Below are positions 34,407-47,842 of a stretch of DNA of 64,000 nucleotides, piece after piece. Source of the DNA: Cryptomeria japonica (Eukaryota > Streptophyta > Pinopsida > Cupressales > Cupressaceae); NCBI RefSeq assembly GCF_030272615.1, contig NC_081415.1:598305335-598369334 (forward strand). The letters run 5' to 3'. Position numbers and translations under genes: made by a program. Each line of letters opens with the position of its first letter. The stretch's first letter is position 1. The notes below the pieces were generated by a model. The model made no database searches, had not been told where the DNA came from, and worked only from the letters and a program-made list of their open reading frames with translations.

Positions 34407-36818
34407 TTGTTTTGTATTCTTATACATTTTAAGCACAAATTATTATGAATTTTTTAATATTTCATATAAATTAAATAATTAACATAAATGATAAAAATAC
34501 AATAATCTCTTATAATTTATATTTATTACTTCTAATTTTTATTAGTGTAAGTGCTTTTAATAACTCAAATATATAATAACAAAATGAAATCTTACCTTTT
34601 AACTTTTTAAAATATTCAAATGATGACTATAAAAATAGAAAAAAACTTTACCTTTATAAAGAAAATTAGATAGTTTACTATTTCTTCTTTACATTCTTTT
34701 CATAAACAATATTTTTTAAATCAACAAGAATCTTGAATCAAGATGTAGACTTAAAAATGATTATTTTCAATTGTCTTTTCAATATGCAAGAGAAAAGAGG
34801 AAAAGTAATGATTAAGACCATACGTGTCCCCCTTCTTATAGCTATTATTTTGATGAAACCATGTTTCTACTTTTCAAATAATAAGGACCAAGTTTATCAA
34901 TTTGGTTTATTTTAAATCTTGAATGTAATGATATTAAAACATCAATCTTAAAAAGTAAATTTACAATTGATAATGAGATTAAAATTGAAATCTCAATTAC
35001 AATATACCTCTAAATCTATGCACCTCTTTTACAAACATAACGAAATATTTGCATCTAAACTAAAAATATAAAATGCATACAAAACAAGAATTCACACTAG
35101 GAACTAGAATTATCCAAGACATAATAAAATCTCGCATTATTTATTCTTAATATCTAATTTGTTCAATAATTTCACTATATTCAACTTTTCGTAACAATCC
35201 CAGTGGTGGAAGGTAGAACAAAACAAACTTGGACTAAATAATGATAAAACAAAAGTTAAAAGGTTGTAAGATAGATTGTGATTTAGAGCTTAGAGGATTT
35301 TTTATTGTCACAAATTAGGCTTTGATCCTAGAGCAATTCTAAAAAAACTTAGAACTTCATAGTGATCAAAATTCAATTATTTGTAGGGAAAGAAGATTAG
35401 GTATATGTTTTTGAATGAAGGTAAGAGAATTACTAATATAATTTGTGTGAAAAATTGTCCTAACATGATAAAAATAATATTATTGGTGGCCTAAATATTC
35501 TTACATGCCTACTAGAGAGACTCATACTAGATTGGATACCTCTTATTCCCAACCATTACATGTCAATGAGATGAGGTCCCAATGAACTTCAAAGTTCATA
35601 TTGTAGATACTTCAAGTGTCACAAACATAATGACCCTTACAACGTCATGATAATCACACACCTTTTGTAAGTTTAGATGTTAGATATGATATCTCAAAAA
35701 TTCAAAAACTATTTTCAATTTTTCTATGTTTCATTTTCTCTTTTTTATTTTATAATCTTATGTATATCATCTACACTCCCATTTCCCTCTTTATATATTA
35801 TACTTCTAATCTCAAATACAATTTTAATCTTCTATAAACACTTCCATTTCCTCCTTTATACATTGTACTTCTAACATCATAAACAATTTTAATCTTCTAT
35901 AAACATAAATATATAAACACAATATTAAAACTTAAATAAAAATTAATAAATTATATTTTATTAAAGAAAACAACTAATTGATTTTTTATAATAATTCTAT
36001 TCAAGATATATTTATGTGTTTTTTTTCAACAATATTATCTACCATTATAACTTTTCAATAGTTTAAATAATAAACTGCTCCTTTATAAGCTGTTATTTTT
36101 ATTCTAAACTACTATTTTCTCCGCCATGACTTCATTAGATGTTTATAATCAAATTATTTAATCTGAAATATACAAACTATAATTAGTATTAAACTATTAT
36201 TTTTACAGTTTTTTATTGGAATAAGCTACTTTTACAAAGTTACCCACTACCCATGATAATACCATCACATTAATAAAAACATTTAAGTTGTGTATGCACA
36301 AATGTTTAGTCGAAGCAAAAGGTTTAGGGGTGTTTGAAATTTGTGCATTAAAGATGACAACTTGATAAAGATGATATAGAATATTATTTAACACTATTTA
36401 TATAGACAAATATTGCGGGTATCTTCATTATTATATAAGAATGTAGAAAGCTACTTTATTGCTTAAACAAAGGTTAAATATTTTGGAAAATGAGAACACG
36501 AGTCAACAATGACCTCATATAACTATTATGTACTTTTTCAATAGTAGAGTAGGTATAATTGAACCATCATGCCCGTTCATTAATGAAATGTAAGTGTGTG
36601 TATATACACACAATAAAAAGTTAAAATTGTCCATATGATTGTCAAAAATATATAGTGGGATAGTTAAATCCTACGATGGAAAGTAAGAAATGAGGAGTTA
36701 GTTTATTTATTTATTTATTTTTGTTTGGCTTATATTTAAAATCATAAGTTGGAAAGGAATTGGAACAAGAAGTTCATCATCAAGAGATATAAAAGGTTAG
36801 TCAATTCATATTATTTGA
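34407..36818. other. AT-rich spacer with no recognised feature
   Basis: About 2.4 kb lies between the LINE tail and copia element A. Only short ORFs are present. A TTTA microsatellite is at about 36705-36720 and a TATACACACA run near 36600. I see no TE ends or domains, and this may be old unrecognisable repeat DNA. Confidence 0.5.
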
Positions 36819-37999
36819 TGTCTAATATTTTTTGGGCTAATATAAAAATTTAACCACAACAACAGATCTAACAAACTGCAGTAATAAATTGATAAGCAAA
36901 TTAACAACATAACACACAAGACCAATATTTTTGACGTGGAAAACAACGGTAGGAACCTACCCACAGTAAGACGATACTCTGCAGTAGTATGTGAAAATAT
37001 TACAATGGGGAATGCACATGCATTTAGGCACACTGCCTAGAACTCACTGCTCAAAAGATTACTACCTGGAAGGCTACAACCCTCAGGGAAGTCTCACTGA
37101 CTTGCAATAAGATTCAGATTATAATCTAGAAGAAGTGAACTCAAATAATAGCATCTCCAAATGCGTGATTACAGTTTCGGTTAAGCACATATGTCTTCCC
37201 TGCAGCACCAATCTCACCTCAAACTCAACACTGAATGATAAATCACTTGTTCGCACACAAATCTCTTTGATAATGCAGACACAATGTCGACACCCAAACC
37301 ACGTGAATAACTCACCTATATATACAAATCATCAACCTTGATAACAAGGTCGGCTAAACCCTCAACCCTCAATTACAAAACTATATCACACGATACAAAG
37401 ATCGACCACCAGACCAATATAAGGATTTACATGGCATAACATGGTCCTAATTCAAATTCTCAAACGATCAACTCCACCGGAAATCACGCCAAGATCAACC
37501 GCAACACGCTACACTAGAAATACCGCATAACATGAAAATCAATACTGGTTGATGAAAGCCACCAAAAACTCGCACAACGATCAATGCAGATCGCTGAAAC
37601 AAATAGGACATGACTAGGAAACACCAGCAAGTACATCAGAATCATCTGAAACAGCTGCACCAACACCACTTTTCAAATTTTCATCTGTCAACATCTAGAA
37701 GCTCAAAAACACAACCAATCAACAACTATCACGAAGAAAGATAACTTATGGAGTACCAAATCACGATCCATCTAAAATGAAGATACAAAAGACCAACCAA
37801 AAAACATCCCAAAGTCTCAGCACCAGATCTGATCACAGTGGAATATGTCAGAGGGAAAACAGATAGAGTCTGATAAAACAAAGAACTGCAAACCGGATCA
37901 GAAATTTTTCCCAATCACACCAAAATAAATCATAGGAATATGTTGACATCAATGACAACAACATATCCTAGCAGCAACAATGACCAACCATATCCAACA
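36819..37999 (-). repeat. 3' LTR of copia element A
   Basis: From about 36850 it matches 43955-44322 and then 63610-64000 in register. A TATA box lies at 37316-37325 (CTATATATAC). The inner end is ...CCATATCCAACA at 37999. The outer 30-40 bp differ from the 5' LTR start (TGTTAGCAGC), so the outer edge is uncertain and may carry a deletion. Confidence 0.8.
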
Positions 38000-38011
38000 A
38001 TCTCCCCCTTT
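38000..38011 (-). other. Polypurine tract of copia element A
   Basis: The element strand reads AAAGGGGGAGAT directly before the LTR start TGTTGGATATGG. CAATCCCAAAGGGGGAGAT-type text is standard at this place in plant copia elements. Confidence 0.85.
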
Positions 38012-38291
38012 GGGATTGATGGCAACATATGAATGTGAAAAACAGTCAATGCAAAGAAAGAAGATATCACCAGCAAACTCCCCCTAAGATCAAGATAGAT
38101 AAAGTAGTTTTTCACATGACCTTTCTCCCCCTTTGACAACAATGCCAAAGATCTCAAAACAAAAAACCAAACAGAAACATGAATCTCTCTCCCCAAAACA
38201 CAACTACTCCAACAAAGGAGCAACACAAACTCATCAATCCGGATAAAAGATAAAGATCTGAAATCCACCGGATTGATGCAGCTCAATGCAT

Positions 38292-38744
38292 CTAGTTCTC
38301 ATCAGGAGGGATGGATATCCCTAACTTGTCTCTCAAATAGACAAATGTATTTGCAGGCAAAGACTTAGTGAAAATATCAGCTATCTATTCCTTTGTAGAT
38401 ATATATTCCAACTTCACCTTTTCCTCACTGAATTCCTCTCTCAAGTAATGATATTTGATTGATATATGCTTAGTTTTTGAATGTTGCACTAGATTCTTTG
38501 GCATGTTGATAGCACTAGAATTATCACAGTATATAACAGTAGGCCCATCATGAATAACTTTGATATCTTTTAGCATATGCTTCATCCAAACCACCTGAGT
38601 GCAATTACTAGCAGCAACAATGTACTCAGCTTCAATAGTAGATAAGGACACTGAATCTTGTTTCTTTCTAGCCCATGAAACCAATTTCTTACCCAAAAAG
38701 AATGCTCTACCGGTAGTGCTCTTTTGATCATCTACATCACCAGC
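38292..38744 (-). pseudogene. Copia A RNase H and C-terminus of pol
   Basis: The RNase H shows KSTTGRAFFLGKK, then SLSTIEAEYIVAASNC with the catalytic Glu, then VIYCDNSSAINMPKN with an Asp, and the terminal IADIFTKSLPANTF typical of copia pol. A TAA splits it at about 38385. The final stop is TAG at 38292-38294. Non-coding sequence follows up to the polypurine tract. Confidence 0.85.
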
Positions 38745-40069
38745 TCAATTAGCATCAGTGTAGGAACACAACATGAAATCATCATTCCTCGGGTACCATA
38801 AACCATAATCCACAATTCCCTTTAGATATTTGAATATCCTCTTAACAACAGTGACATGAATCTCCTTTGGATCAACTTGATATCTAACAACCATACACAC
38901 AATGTACATAATGTCAGGCCTAGTTTGAGTAAGATATAGCAATCCACCAACCATAGATCTATACAGACTCTAATTAGCTTTTAGAGATTCATCATTTTTA
39001 GACAATTTACAACCAGTCACCATAGGAGTTCCAACCGGTTTGGAGTCATCTAACCCAAACTTCTTTAGCAATTCTTTCACATACTTAGTTTGAGATATGA
39101 ATATACATTTTCCTGCCTATGCAATCTGCAAACCTAAGAATAATTTCATCTCACTAATCATAGATATCTCAAATTATTTTTGCATATCACCAGCAAACTT
39201 CATGCTCAAGTCATCATCACCACCAAAGATACTATCATCAACAAAGACTTCAACCATTAGGATGTTATCATTTTCAATCTTGAAATATAGATTACTATCA
39301 GTAGCACCATTAGTAAATCCTAATTTCAACAAGTACTTATCTAATCTAGCATACCAGGCTCTAGGAGCTTGTTTCAATCCATAAAGGGCTTTCTTCAACT
39401 TACACACCATGTATCCATCATCTAATAGTGAAAATCCATCAGGTTGTTCAATCTAAACCTCTTCCTCTAGATCACCATTCAAAAAGGTTGATTTGACATC
39501 CATTTGATATACCTTGAAATCTTTATAAGCAACATACGCAAAAAACAGTCTAACTACTTCATGTCTAGCAACCAAAACAAAAGTCTTCTCATAATCAATT
39601 CCTTCTTGCTATGAGTATCCTTTGCAGACTGGTCTAGTTTTATTTTTGACAACTTCACTGGGTTCATTCAGCTTATTTCTGAATACTTATTTAGTACCAA
39701 TAACATTCTTATCTTTAGGTCTAGGCAGAAGTTCCCAAGTATTATTCTTTTCAATATGATCTAGTTCTTCTTCCATGTCTCTCATCCAACTTTCATCTTT
39801 ACAAGCTTCAACAACTCTTTACGTTCAACTTTAGAAATCAAATATACTTCTTCAACAACTATCCTTCTTCTAGTCATCACACCTTTATTCTTATCACCAA
39901 TAATCTGATTTTCAAAATGATTCAATCTTACATACCTCAAAGTCTTCTGTCTATTCTGATTCTCATGCTCTTGTACATCTTCACCGGTAGCAACAACATC
40001 CAAATTAATAATCTCTACTGGATCATTCTGCTTATGCTCTTCAGGCTGAACAAGAGCCAAAACAACATG
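38745..40069 (-). pseudogene. Copia A reverse transcriptase
   Basis: The RVT_2-type RT has an N-terminal linker followed by the block NNTWELLPRPKDKNVIGTK, where the next Trp is a TAG. Then come QMDVKSTFLNGDLEEEV, CKLKKALYGLKQAPRAWYAR and the active site as VFVDDSIFGGDD (39174-39410). The C-terminal part has MVGGLLYLTQTRPDIMY and FKYLKGIVDYGLWYP. Stops at about 39465, 39610, 39690 and 38970 inactivate it. Confidence 0.85.
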
Positions 40070-41191
40070 TTAACCATCATCATAACCATATGCTCTGATC
40101 TCCTTCCCAAGGTTCTCCACCTTCACATTTTCACTCTCAACTATCTTTCTTAGTCTCTTATTATAGCACCGGTAGGCTTTGCTCTTAGTTGAATATCCCA
40201 ATAAGATACCTTCATCACTTCTAGCATCAAACTTTCCTATATCCTCATCTCTCTTGATATAACATTTGCTACCAAATACTCTGAAATATCTTGTAGTAGG
40301 AACATGACCTAACCAAAGCTCGTAAGGGATCTTACCGGTATCACCTTTAATATGAACTTTGTTGAATGTGTAAACAACAATTCTAATGTCTTCTCTCCAG
40401 TAGATCTTCAGAACATTTCCTTCAATCAATATATTTCTTGCAACATCCAAAATAGTTGTGTTCTTCCTCTCAACAACTCCATTTTGATGAGGGGTTCTAG
40501 GAGCAAATAATTGTCTTATAATTCCATGCATCTCATAGAATGAATTGAACTCACTAGAACAAAATTCTCCACCTCTATCAAATCTCAGACATTTCACCTT
40601 CAATCCAGACTCAGTTTCCACCTTTGCTTTGAATATCTTGAATTTTTCCAATGCTTCTGATTTCTCCTTCAAAAACACAACCTAAATCATCCTGGAATAA
40701 TCATCAAGTAGAAGCATAAAATATCTATCACCCTACACACTTCTAACATTTGTAGGTCCACATAGGTCAGTATACACAAGATCTAGTAATCCATTAAATG
40801 TATACTGTTTGCTCTTGAAAGAAATTCTTGTTTGCTTACCCAACTGACATTCCTTACATACCAGATTAGCAAGCTTAACAATCTTAGGAAGATCTCTAAC
40901 AACTTGTGTAGAATAGATCTTAATCATTGAATCAAATTTTACATGACACATTCTCCTATGCCACAACCAACTCTCATCTATCTTATCAATCAAACATCTT
41001 TTCTCACCAGCATTCAAATGAAAAATGTTACCTTCAATCTTAGTCCCAAATGCAATCTCTATACCGGAGGCATTCAAGATCTTGCATTTACCATCCTTGA
41101 ATTGTAGATCATAACCTTTAGCAACCATCTATCCAACACTCAAAATATTATGCTTTAAACCTTCAACATACAAGACATCATTAGTGTTTTG
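40070..41191 (-). pseudogene. Copia A pre-integrase and integrase
   Basis: The zinc-binding HHCC module is readable as LWHRRMCHVKF and VCKECQLGK (about 40840-40990). The catalytic acids are in DLVYTDLCGP, CLRFDRGGEFCS and TPHQNGVVERKN (40460-40800), so the D, D and E are all kept. GILLGYSTKSKAYRCYN is the usual copia C-terminal motif. Stops occur near 41130 (ILSVG then TAG for Gln) and 40680. The frame begins right after the E insertion. Confidence 0.87.
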
Positions 41192-41196
41192 CTTAC

Positions 41197-42561
41197 TGTA
41201 GAGGTATAAATATGACCACTTTCTTAAATAAAATATTTAATATTTATTTTAACCCCATTCCCCTTATTAATTAAATTTTATTTAATTAATTTCTTCGCAT
41301 TCATCTATTTGATTAAATAAATTACTCAATTTATTTAATAAAGTTCACATAAACCTTTTTCTAGCCTTTAATTAAATAAATCATTTTATTTAATTAATTC
41401 CCTTTTCTCCATTTTTAATTAAATTTACATTTAATTAAATTGATCCTTGTGAATAAATAAATCTAATTTATTTATTAAATTCCCCCACTTGTACTTATGC
41501 AAGTTGCATCTATTTTTGGTTGAAATAAAGTAATTTTATTTTAGTTAAAATCATTTTCCCTCATCCACTTGCATTTTCCTAAATCTCCCACTTGCTTCTT
41601 AAAACCCCTTCTAGATTCTTCTAATCACTTCCAATTTAGCCTAATTCATCTTCTAATTATTGTCACATTCCTAAGTAAAAGGAAGTCACTTCTCAAAACC
41701 TCTAAAGTCTTCCAAACCATTAAATGATCTTACATAACCATTTATGGTTAACTCACCTTTGACCTTTGGTTAGAGACTTTCCTCTAACTTAACCATCCTT
41801 TTGACTCAAGGGTCTCATCAAACACACATGGCTTTGACCATAGTTATCCATTTAACCCTTGCACAAGATTTTACCACTTGGGTAAAAGCTTTATCCATTG
41901 GATAACCCTTACCTCCTAAGGTAACCTTCATGTCTTCTCAGGCATTTAATGCCTCTTGCATCTCCTCTCAAGCAACCGTTTCTTGACAATTGTCACCATT
42001 TCATTAACTTTCAATCCTAGCCCTTGTTAAGATTATTCAATATTAACCATCCATTGCTCTATTTTCCCTAATAATAGAGCTCTCATTGTTCATTATCTAT
42101 ATCTCCAAGTTTTATGCATCTACATTATAGCCCAATTTACTAAGCATTTTAGCCTCTCTTTGTTAAAACATCATCATAGTATTTAGAAGCATTTTTCATA
42201 TCATTGAATATTCATTCTAGGCTAGTATATCATGTTAGGATAATTTATTAATCTTTTATCATATCATATCTTCATCTTAACTTAATCATCATAGTTTTAA
42301 CACATCATATAGACCTTAGAATGCATTCATGCATGTAGATAAAATATCACTCATTCTTGGAGTTGTCATTCCTAAATCATTTTCTCAATTATGCGAGAGA
42401 AAAACATTGACTTTAGGGATCCTTTGAGATAGAGAACAATGGGACACCCCTTGGGAAGTTAAACTAGTTCAATTAGTTTATATACTTGCACCAAGAGTCT
42501 CATTATATGGGTCTTTTGATCTCGATTTATTCATTTTGGTCACTGCATTTTCCGGCATACA
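41197..42561 (+). mobile_element. Solo LTR E inside copia A
   Basis: This 1365-bp sequence starts TGTAGAGGTATAAATATG and ends TTTTCCGGCATACA. CTTAC flanks it at 41192-41196 and 42562-42566. Copia pol reads straight through if it is removed (SFDG to NTNDVLYVEGL). It is related to solo LTR F in opposite orientation, and AT palindromes are present at 41225-41480. No internal region remains, which fits LTR-LTR recombination. Confidence 0.9.
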
Positions 42562-42566
42562 CTTAC

Positions 42567-42823
42567 CATCAAAAGAAATAGAATCTCTCTCACAGATTAC
42601 ATAGGCTTTGTCATCTCCAAATATAACTATCCCACCATTATACCTTTCCAAGCATTACAAATTTTCTTTTATCACTGGTCATATTATGTTAACAACTGCT
42701 GTCAATCACCCATTCATCCTTTTCTTCTACCTTAGCAATGAAAGCTTTCTCCTCAATAGAACAACTAGTGAAATCAATAAGTACAGGTTCATCCTCCTTA
42801 ATGGAAATAAACGCAACTTTATC
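42567..42823 (-). pseudogene. Copia A protease
   Basis: The aspartic protease region contains EKDEWVIDSSC followed by a stop and then NMTSDKRKF, matching the copia consensus W-[VI]-D-S-G-C-x-x-H-M-T. The active-site Gly is Ser, consistent with GGT to AGT, and further stops follow. It is separated from integrase by solo LTR E. Confidence 0.75.
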
Positions 42824-43092
42824 TCATTTTGATTCATCATCTGTAATACCTTCATCTACAACACAATAACAGTTCTTCTGGTTCCTAAACTTTCGGTTAG
42901 ACTTATAAGGCTTATCATACTTATCATGCATGTCATACTTAGCCATTCTCTCTAGGCATCTAGAAGTAAAATGTCCTATCTTATTACAAGAGAAACATGT
43001 CAAAGGCAACTTTCCATCATACTTACCGGCACCTTTAGGCAATCTCTAGGCAATCAGTGCTTCAAGCTCATCAAGCTCTTTTTCTTTCTCTT

Positions 43093-43137
<45 letters not shown>

Positions 43138-43835
43138 CTAGATATTCTGCATTCATTAGGATCTAACTTTTTCTTACTAGATACAAGTGTAGATGCTCTA
43201 AATTTTGTCTTAGACTTTCCATGTGATTCTCCAAACTCACTCAGCTCAAATGCAGTAAGATTTCCAACTAGCACATCTCTTGTCACTGTAGTCACACTCT
43301 CGATCTCATCAATATCAGCAACTTTATGTTTAAAAGTAGGAGGCAAGGATCTCAGTACCTTCGCAACAATTTTGTCTTCATCAATGCTTCCACTGACACA
43401 TCTGATACCTAGGACAAGGCCATTCACCTTAGCCATAAAAGAATGTATGTTCTCATCATCTCCCATATTCAATGTCTCATATTTTCCTTTCAAACTCTAC
43501 AACTTGGCAACTTTCACTTGTTTGTCACCTTCATACAGGATTTCAAGCTTCCCCTAGATCTCATGTGTGGTTTGAAGTCCAATAAATTTTTTCATTTCTA
43601 AATCAGTCAAGGCATTGAGCAATGCTTCCTTTGCTCTGATATTATATTTTACTTCCTTGACCTCATTAGGAGTGGATGGTCCATTCTAAGGAAAAACATA
43701 TACATTCTTTACGATCTTCCAATAATCTTCTCCAAGACATTTCAAGTGCACCTGCATCTTGTTCTTCCATATAGTATAGTTGCTTCCATCAAACCTCAAA
43801 CTGTCCTTCTTAAAGAGAATACCTTGAGCTGCCAT
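42824..43835 (-). pseudogene. Copia A gag
   Basis: It starts at the ATG at 43835 (MAAQGILFKKDSLRFDG), about 40 bp inside the primer site. The UBN2-type Gag core includes LRFDGSNYTIWKNKMQVHL and LKGKYETLNMGDDENIHSFM. A CT microsatellite at 43097-43133 sits in frame and encodes an Arg-Glu run. One CCHC zinc knuckle, CFSCNKIGHFTSRC, is near 42950-42990. Stops occur near 43680, 43555, 43495, 43090 and 42824. Confidence 0.85.
43097..43133. repeat. (CT)n microsatellite within copia gag
   Basis: A pure TC/CT run of about 37 bp encodes alternating Arg and Glu on the gag strand. The LSLSL-type ORF on the + strand is a by-product. Confidence 0.95.
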
Positions 43836-43877
43836 CCTGGATCTCCTCAAGCAATTAAGCTTCTACTGGAGGATCTA

Positions 43878-43889
43878 GCTCTGATACCA
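43878..43889 (-). other. Primer-binding site of copia A (initiator tRNA-Met)
   Basis: The element strand reads TGGTATCAGAGC two bases inside the LTR end ...TAACA. This is the standard site complementary to the 3' end of plant initiator tRNA-Met. Confidence 0.92.
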
Positions 43890-43891
43890 AT

Positions 43892-44322
43892 TGTTAGCAG
43901 CAACCAAGAAGGAAGAGTGAGAGGGGGGCTGAATCAGTCTTCACCGAAATATAAAACTTTAACCACAACAATAGATCTAACAAAATGCAGTAATAAATTA
44001 ATAAGTAAATTAACAACATGACACACAACACCAAGATTTTTGACGTGGAAAACCCGGTTAAGGGAAAAACCATGGTGGGAACCTACCCATAGTAAGATGA
44101 TACTCTACAGTATTATGTGGAAATATTACAATGGGGAATGCACATGCATTCAGTCACACTGCCTAGAGCTCACTTCTCAAAAGATATATGCCCGAAAGGC
44201 TGCAACCCTCAGGGAAGTCTAACTGACTTACAATAAGTTTCCGACTACACTTTGGAAGAAGTGAACTGAAATAATAGCATCTCCAAATGCCTGATTACAA
44301 TTCTGGTTAAGCACAGATGTCT
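43892..44322 (-). repeat. 5' LTR of copia A, first part
   Basis: It begins (+ strand) TGTTAGCAGC next to the primer site and matches the 3' LTR at 36850-37205. It stops at GATGTCT, where block C is inserted; TGTCT at 44318-44322 is the left target duplication. Confidence 0.9.
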
Positions 44323-47019
44323 TGTAGTGTCCACCCTTGACTTGACTTGTTTTGATTAGAGTTGACTTATATTCCATGAGTGATAGACTTATATCGACTA
44401 TTTATGATGATTTGGATGATGATTATTCATGTGATTTGATGGATACTATATGCTTACTATGTGATAGATTATTGAAAGATTATATTGATCATGGATTTGA
44501 TGTTGATTATGTTTACACTAACCCTATTTCATGATTACATTTGATGAGATGCATATGAGATGTGTTTGACTATTGTTTTACTATCGTCGTGGAGAATCAA
44601 TGTCACATCACTCATTGCGAGCAGGATGTGTCGTTGCATAGTTCTACCACTTGTCTATTATATATATATATATATATATATATATCATTGTTGGTGGTTA
44701 CAGGACTTGTAGGTACTGGACATTTATTCCTCTTAGAATTCCGAGGTGCGAGCTCCCTTGGCTTCACAGGTACAAGTGTGTCCTTATCCCAATGGTAATA
44801 TGTGGTTTTGGAGTTGACAGGGGTTCCCTTCACATACTCTAGGTTTAAGTTGTCACTAGGCACAATTGGTCATGTTAGTTTTCAACTTGGCTCTTTCATT
44901 TTTGGGAGTATGTTAGTATTGATTCACTCTTTGGCTATGAGGATTATTTATATTGTGGTTGATTTTATTGCCACGTGGTTATTTATGTCGTGTTGGATTA
45001 TTTGTCTATTTGTTGAGAGATTCGATAGTTAGTATTATTTATTTTTAATTATTTGATTTAAGCTATTTGAGCTTTTTGATTATTTGATTTATGATTTTTA
45101 GAATTATAGTATTTATTTAATTAATAATTTTGTAAAGATTATTTAATTAATTATTGATTATTTCTTATAGTCTAAATATTAATTAGTATTTAATATTGGA
45201 AGTTATAAATTATTTAATGGTTGATTTATTTAATTATGTTTTCTATTGGTGAAGTATTTAATTAAAAATAACTTTAGTTCATAATGTATTAAATAATAAT
45301 TCCTATAGGGCTATAGTTTAAACACTAATATTTATTTGGTGGTATGGTAATTATACCTTGGGATATTAAAATATATTTATCCCACCTACTTATAATATAT
45401 GTTAGTATTTCCTACCTACCCTATTCTCCTCTTGGAGGATTTTATTTTGGGGAAACCATAGGATATGGGAAAAATATTCCAAAATGGAATTACCCTATTG
45501 GTTGGTTTTCTAGGCTTTCTTGTTTATTGTTTCCTTTTAATGGATTCCCTGTGACTATTCATGGGTTCCATTCTTTGGCTTTGGATTCTTAGTGGATTGC
45601 CTGGACTGGGTTTGGATTTGGATTGCAAAACTTGTGGGCTCTCCTTCAATGACCTACCATCACATGGGTTACAGGTTGGAGGCCATACCCTTGTTGTTTA
45701 TCTTTGTTTTCATTGTCTGCAAGTGTTTACTCTGTGAATGTTTTATGTGGGGAATAAAGAAACAATTCATTTCATACTCTCGATTCTTAATGGAAATGAA
45801 TGGGAATTTCATGGGTTATGAGATCTTTATTTGGATGAAAGTTTGGAAGTTATCTTTTATGTGGTTGCCGTGAATACATGATATGGGATTTATATGTATT
45901 GAGATTTCTTCCATTTATGATGTGATTTTATTTTATTATTGTTTTTTTGGAGATTTATTTCATGTTGTTAAAGATTTAAGAGAGTTTGTGGAATGGAGAG
46001 GAGAGAGCCTTGTGAGCTTCTAGTCTGGCCTTGTCGTGAGGAAGACTCACAGAACTCGTCTCCTTCTGAGACATTTTATATTTCCCTTGTTTTAATGTGT
46101 TTTTTTGTTTGGAATAAGTTTATTATTTTTATTTATATGTACGTTGAGTCATTTCATGATTTGGATTCAAGATTTGGTGTTTGATGGTTTTCTGAACTTG
46201 CTGGAGATGTTTTCCCTCCTGAAATCTGCATTGTGTATTCAATTGGAGTTCCTTGGGTGAATTTTATTATTTTATTTTGTTCCCATGTTCTTATAGTTCA
46301 TTTAGTTCCAATTCCAACGAGTAAAAATATGTCATATTTGGCTCATTATGTTTCAAGTAGTTTTGATCCCGCACTTAAGCAGTTTTCTGCCAAAATTTAC
46401 ACTTTTTCCTATGCACTAAAAGAATGACCATATGCGCTAAACTAATCACCACATGCACTAAAAGATCACTCATATGCACTAAAGTATCAATCAAATGCAC
46501 CACTTCATAGAATGTATGCGCCATTCTTTGTATTTTTAGGGTTTTGTCCAGTTTGAAGTTTGTTTGATGTCGATTGGATTTTGGGCCGTACCAGATGCTT
46601 TTTGAGGGAATTTATGATGTTGTATAATGTTGATTTATGATTGTTTATATCTTCATACTATTTATTTTCTATTTTTGTATGCATTTTAATCCATTTGAGT
46701 TGTTTGTGCTTCCTCTCTTATTGATGCTCCAAGAGAGAGATTGAGATTCTTGTGATTATGCGCTAGCAAGTGGATAGGCCTTGCTGAGATTATTTGATGA
46801 TTCATTTCAGATTTGATGGCATTTCTTGTGGCCTTGATATGTTGATTTGGCCAAGAGGCTCATTTATTTTTGGTTCTCATGATTTCAAATTTATGTATGT
46901 TGGTTGCATATGGATTATTTATGATTTCAAATTTATGTATGTTCTTAGATTTAATTATGATTCTAGAGCCTCTTGTGTTGTCATGTTTGAGACCAGGTTA
47001 GGGGGGAGTGGGCTTCCTT
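44323..47019. other. Left part of element C, non-coding
   Basis: It contains a (TA)n run at 44659-44685, AT-rich sequence at 45090-45300, and a degenerate repeat at 46405-46520 with ATGCACTAAA and ATGCGCTAAA at spacings of about 25 bp. All ORFs are short and look random. Confidence 0.55.
46405..46520. repeat. ATGC(A/G)CTAAA minisatellite in C
   Basis: Units of 20-26 bp contain ATGCACTAAAAGA, ATGCGCTAAACTA and ATGCACCACTT. It is similar in style (short unit, CG to CA variants) to the leader minisatellites of X and Y. Confidence 0.7.
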
Positions 47020-47024
47020 GTGAT

Positions 47025-47840
47025 TGTTGGCATTTTACACTCTTATGAGAATAGTTCATGTTGTAATTGATGGCAACCAACTAGCAACCAACTGGAATTC
47101 ATTTTTCAACCTACCAACAGTTACCGGCACAGGCAATATACTTCTACATACACTGACAGACACTTCACCGATAGCGACAATAATGCATACCGACACTCAA
47201 GCCGACATGGAATAAATCTTTGGTTATTATTTTAAAATGTAATTATCTCTTGTAAAAGCGGACATGGCATATTATAAAAGACTCATATATATGTATGAGA
47301 TCTTAGAGGTCATTTTGTGATGTGATAGAAAAACGAGAGAGAGGATAGATGGTATTTTTTATAAGGTGATATAGTTGACAGTGAAGGTTTTGGTTATAGA
47401 CTTAGCTTAAACCGGTACTGAACCTGACATAGTTAATGCTGATCTGAAGTAGTACATTATATTGGATTTTGATAATCCATTTTGTAAGTTAGTGAGACTT
47501 ATGTTTTGTAGTTGAGCAGTGAGCTCTAGGCTGCTAGCCTTCCTGCATGTGCAGGCCCCTTATTGTAAGTAATATTTATTCATTGGCCAGTGAGTGAATA
47601 TTGTGGGTGACAAATCCCACGGAGGTTTTTCCCACATCGGGTTTTCTTGTTAATATCTTGTGTTATGGTGTGTTCTCTATGTTGTCTCTATTATTCTTAT
47701 TTGTTGCATTAATTCTTATTTACCGGTACACTATTTTGGGATACAAAGTTCTTAATAAGTTTAAATATTCTGCTAATCGGTTAGACACTGATTAACCCCC
47801 CCCCCTCTCAATGTCTTTGGGACTATCATTGATTCTAACA
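47025..47840 (+). repeat. 5' LTR of element B
   Basis: This 816-bp LTR runs from TGTTGGCATTTTACAC to GATTCTAACA. It matches 52868-53136 joined to 60734-61277. A TATA-like CATATATATG is at about 47284. Confidence 0.92.
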
Positions 47841-47842
47841 AA

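Noticed and set aside
43057-43557. 166-codon + strand ORF with an LSLSL run
   Set aside because: It is the shadow of the CT microsatellite and of copia gag on the other strand.
44562-44863. ORFs containing Tyr-Ile runs
   Set aside because: They arise from the (TA)n microsatellite at 44659-44685.
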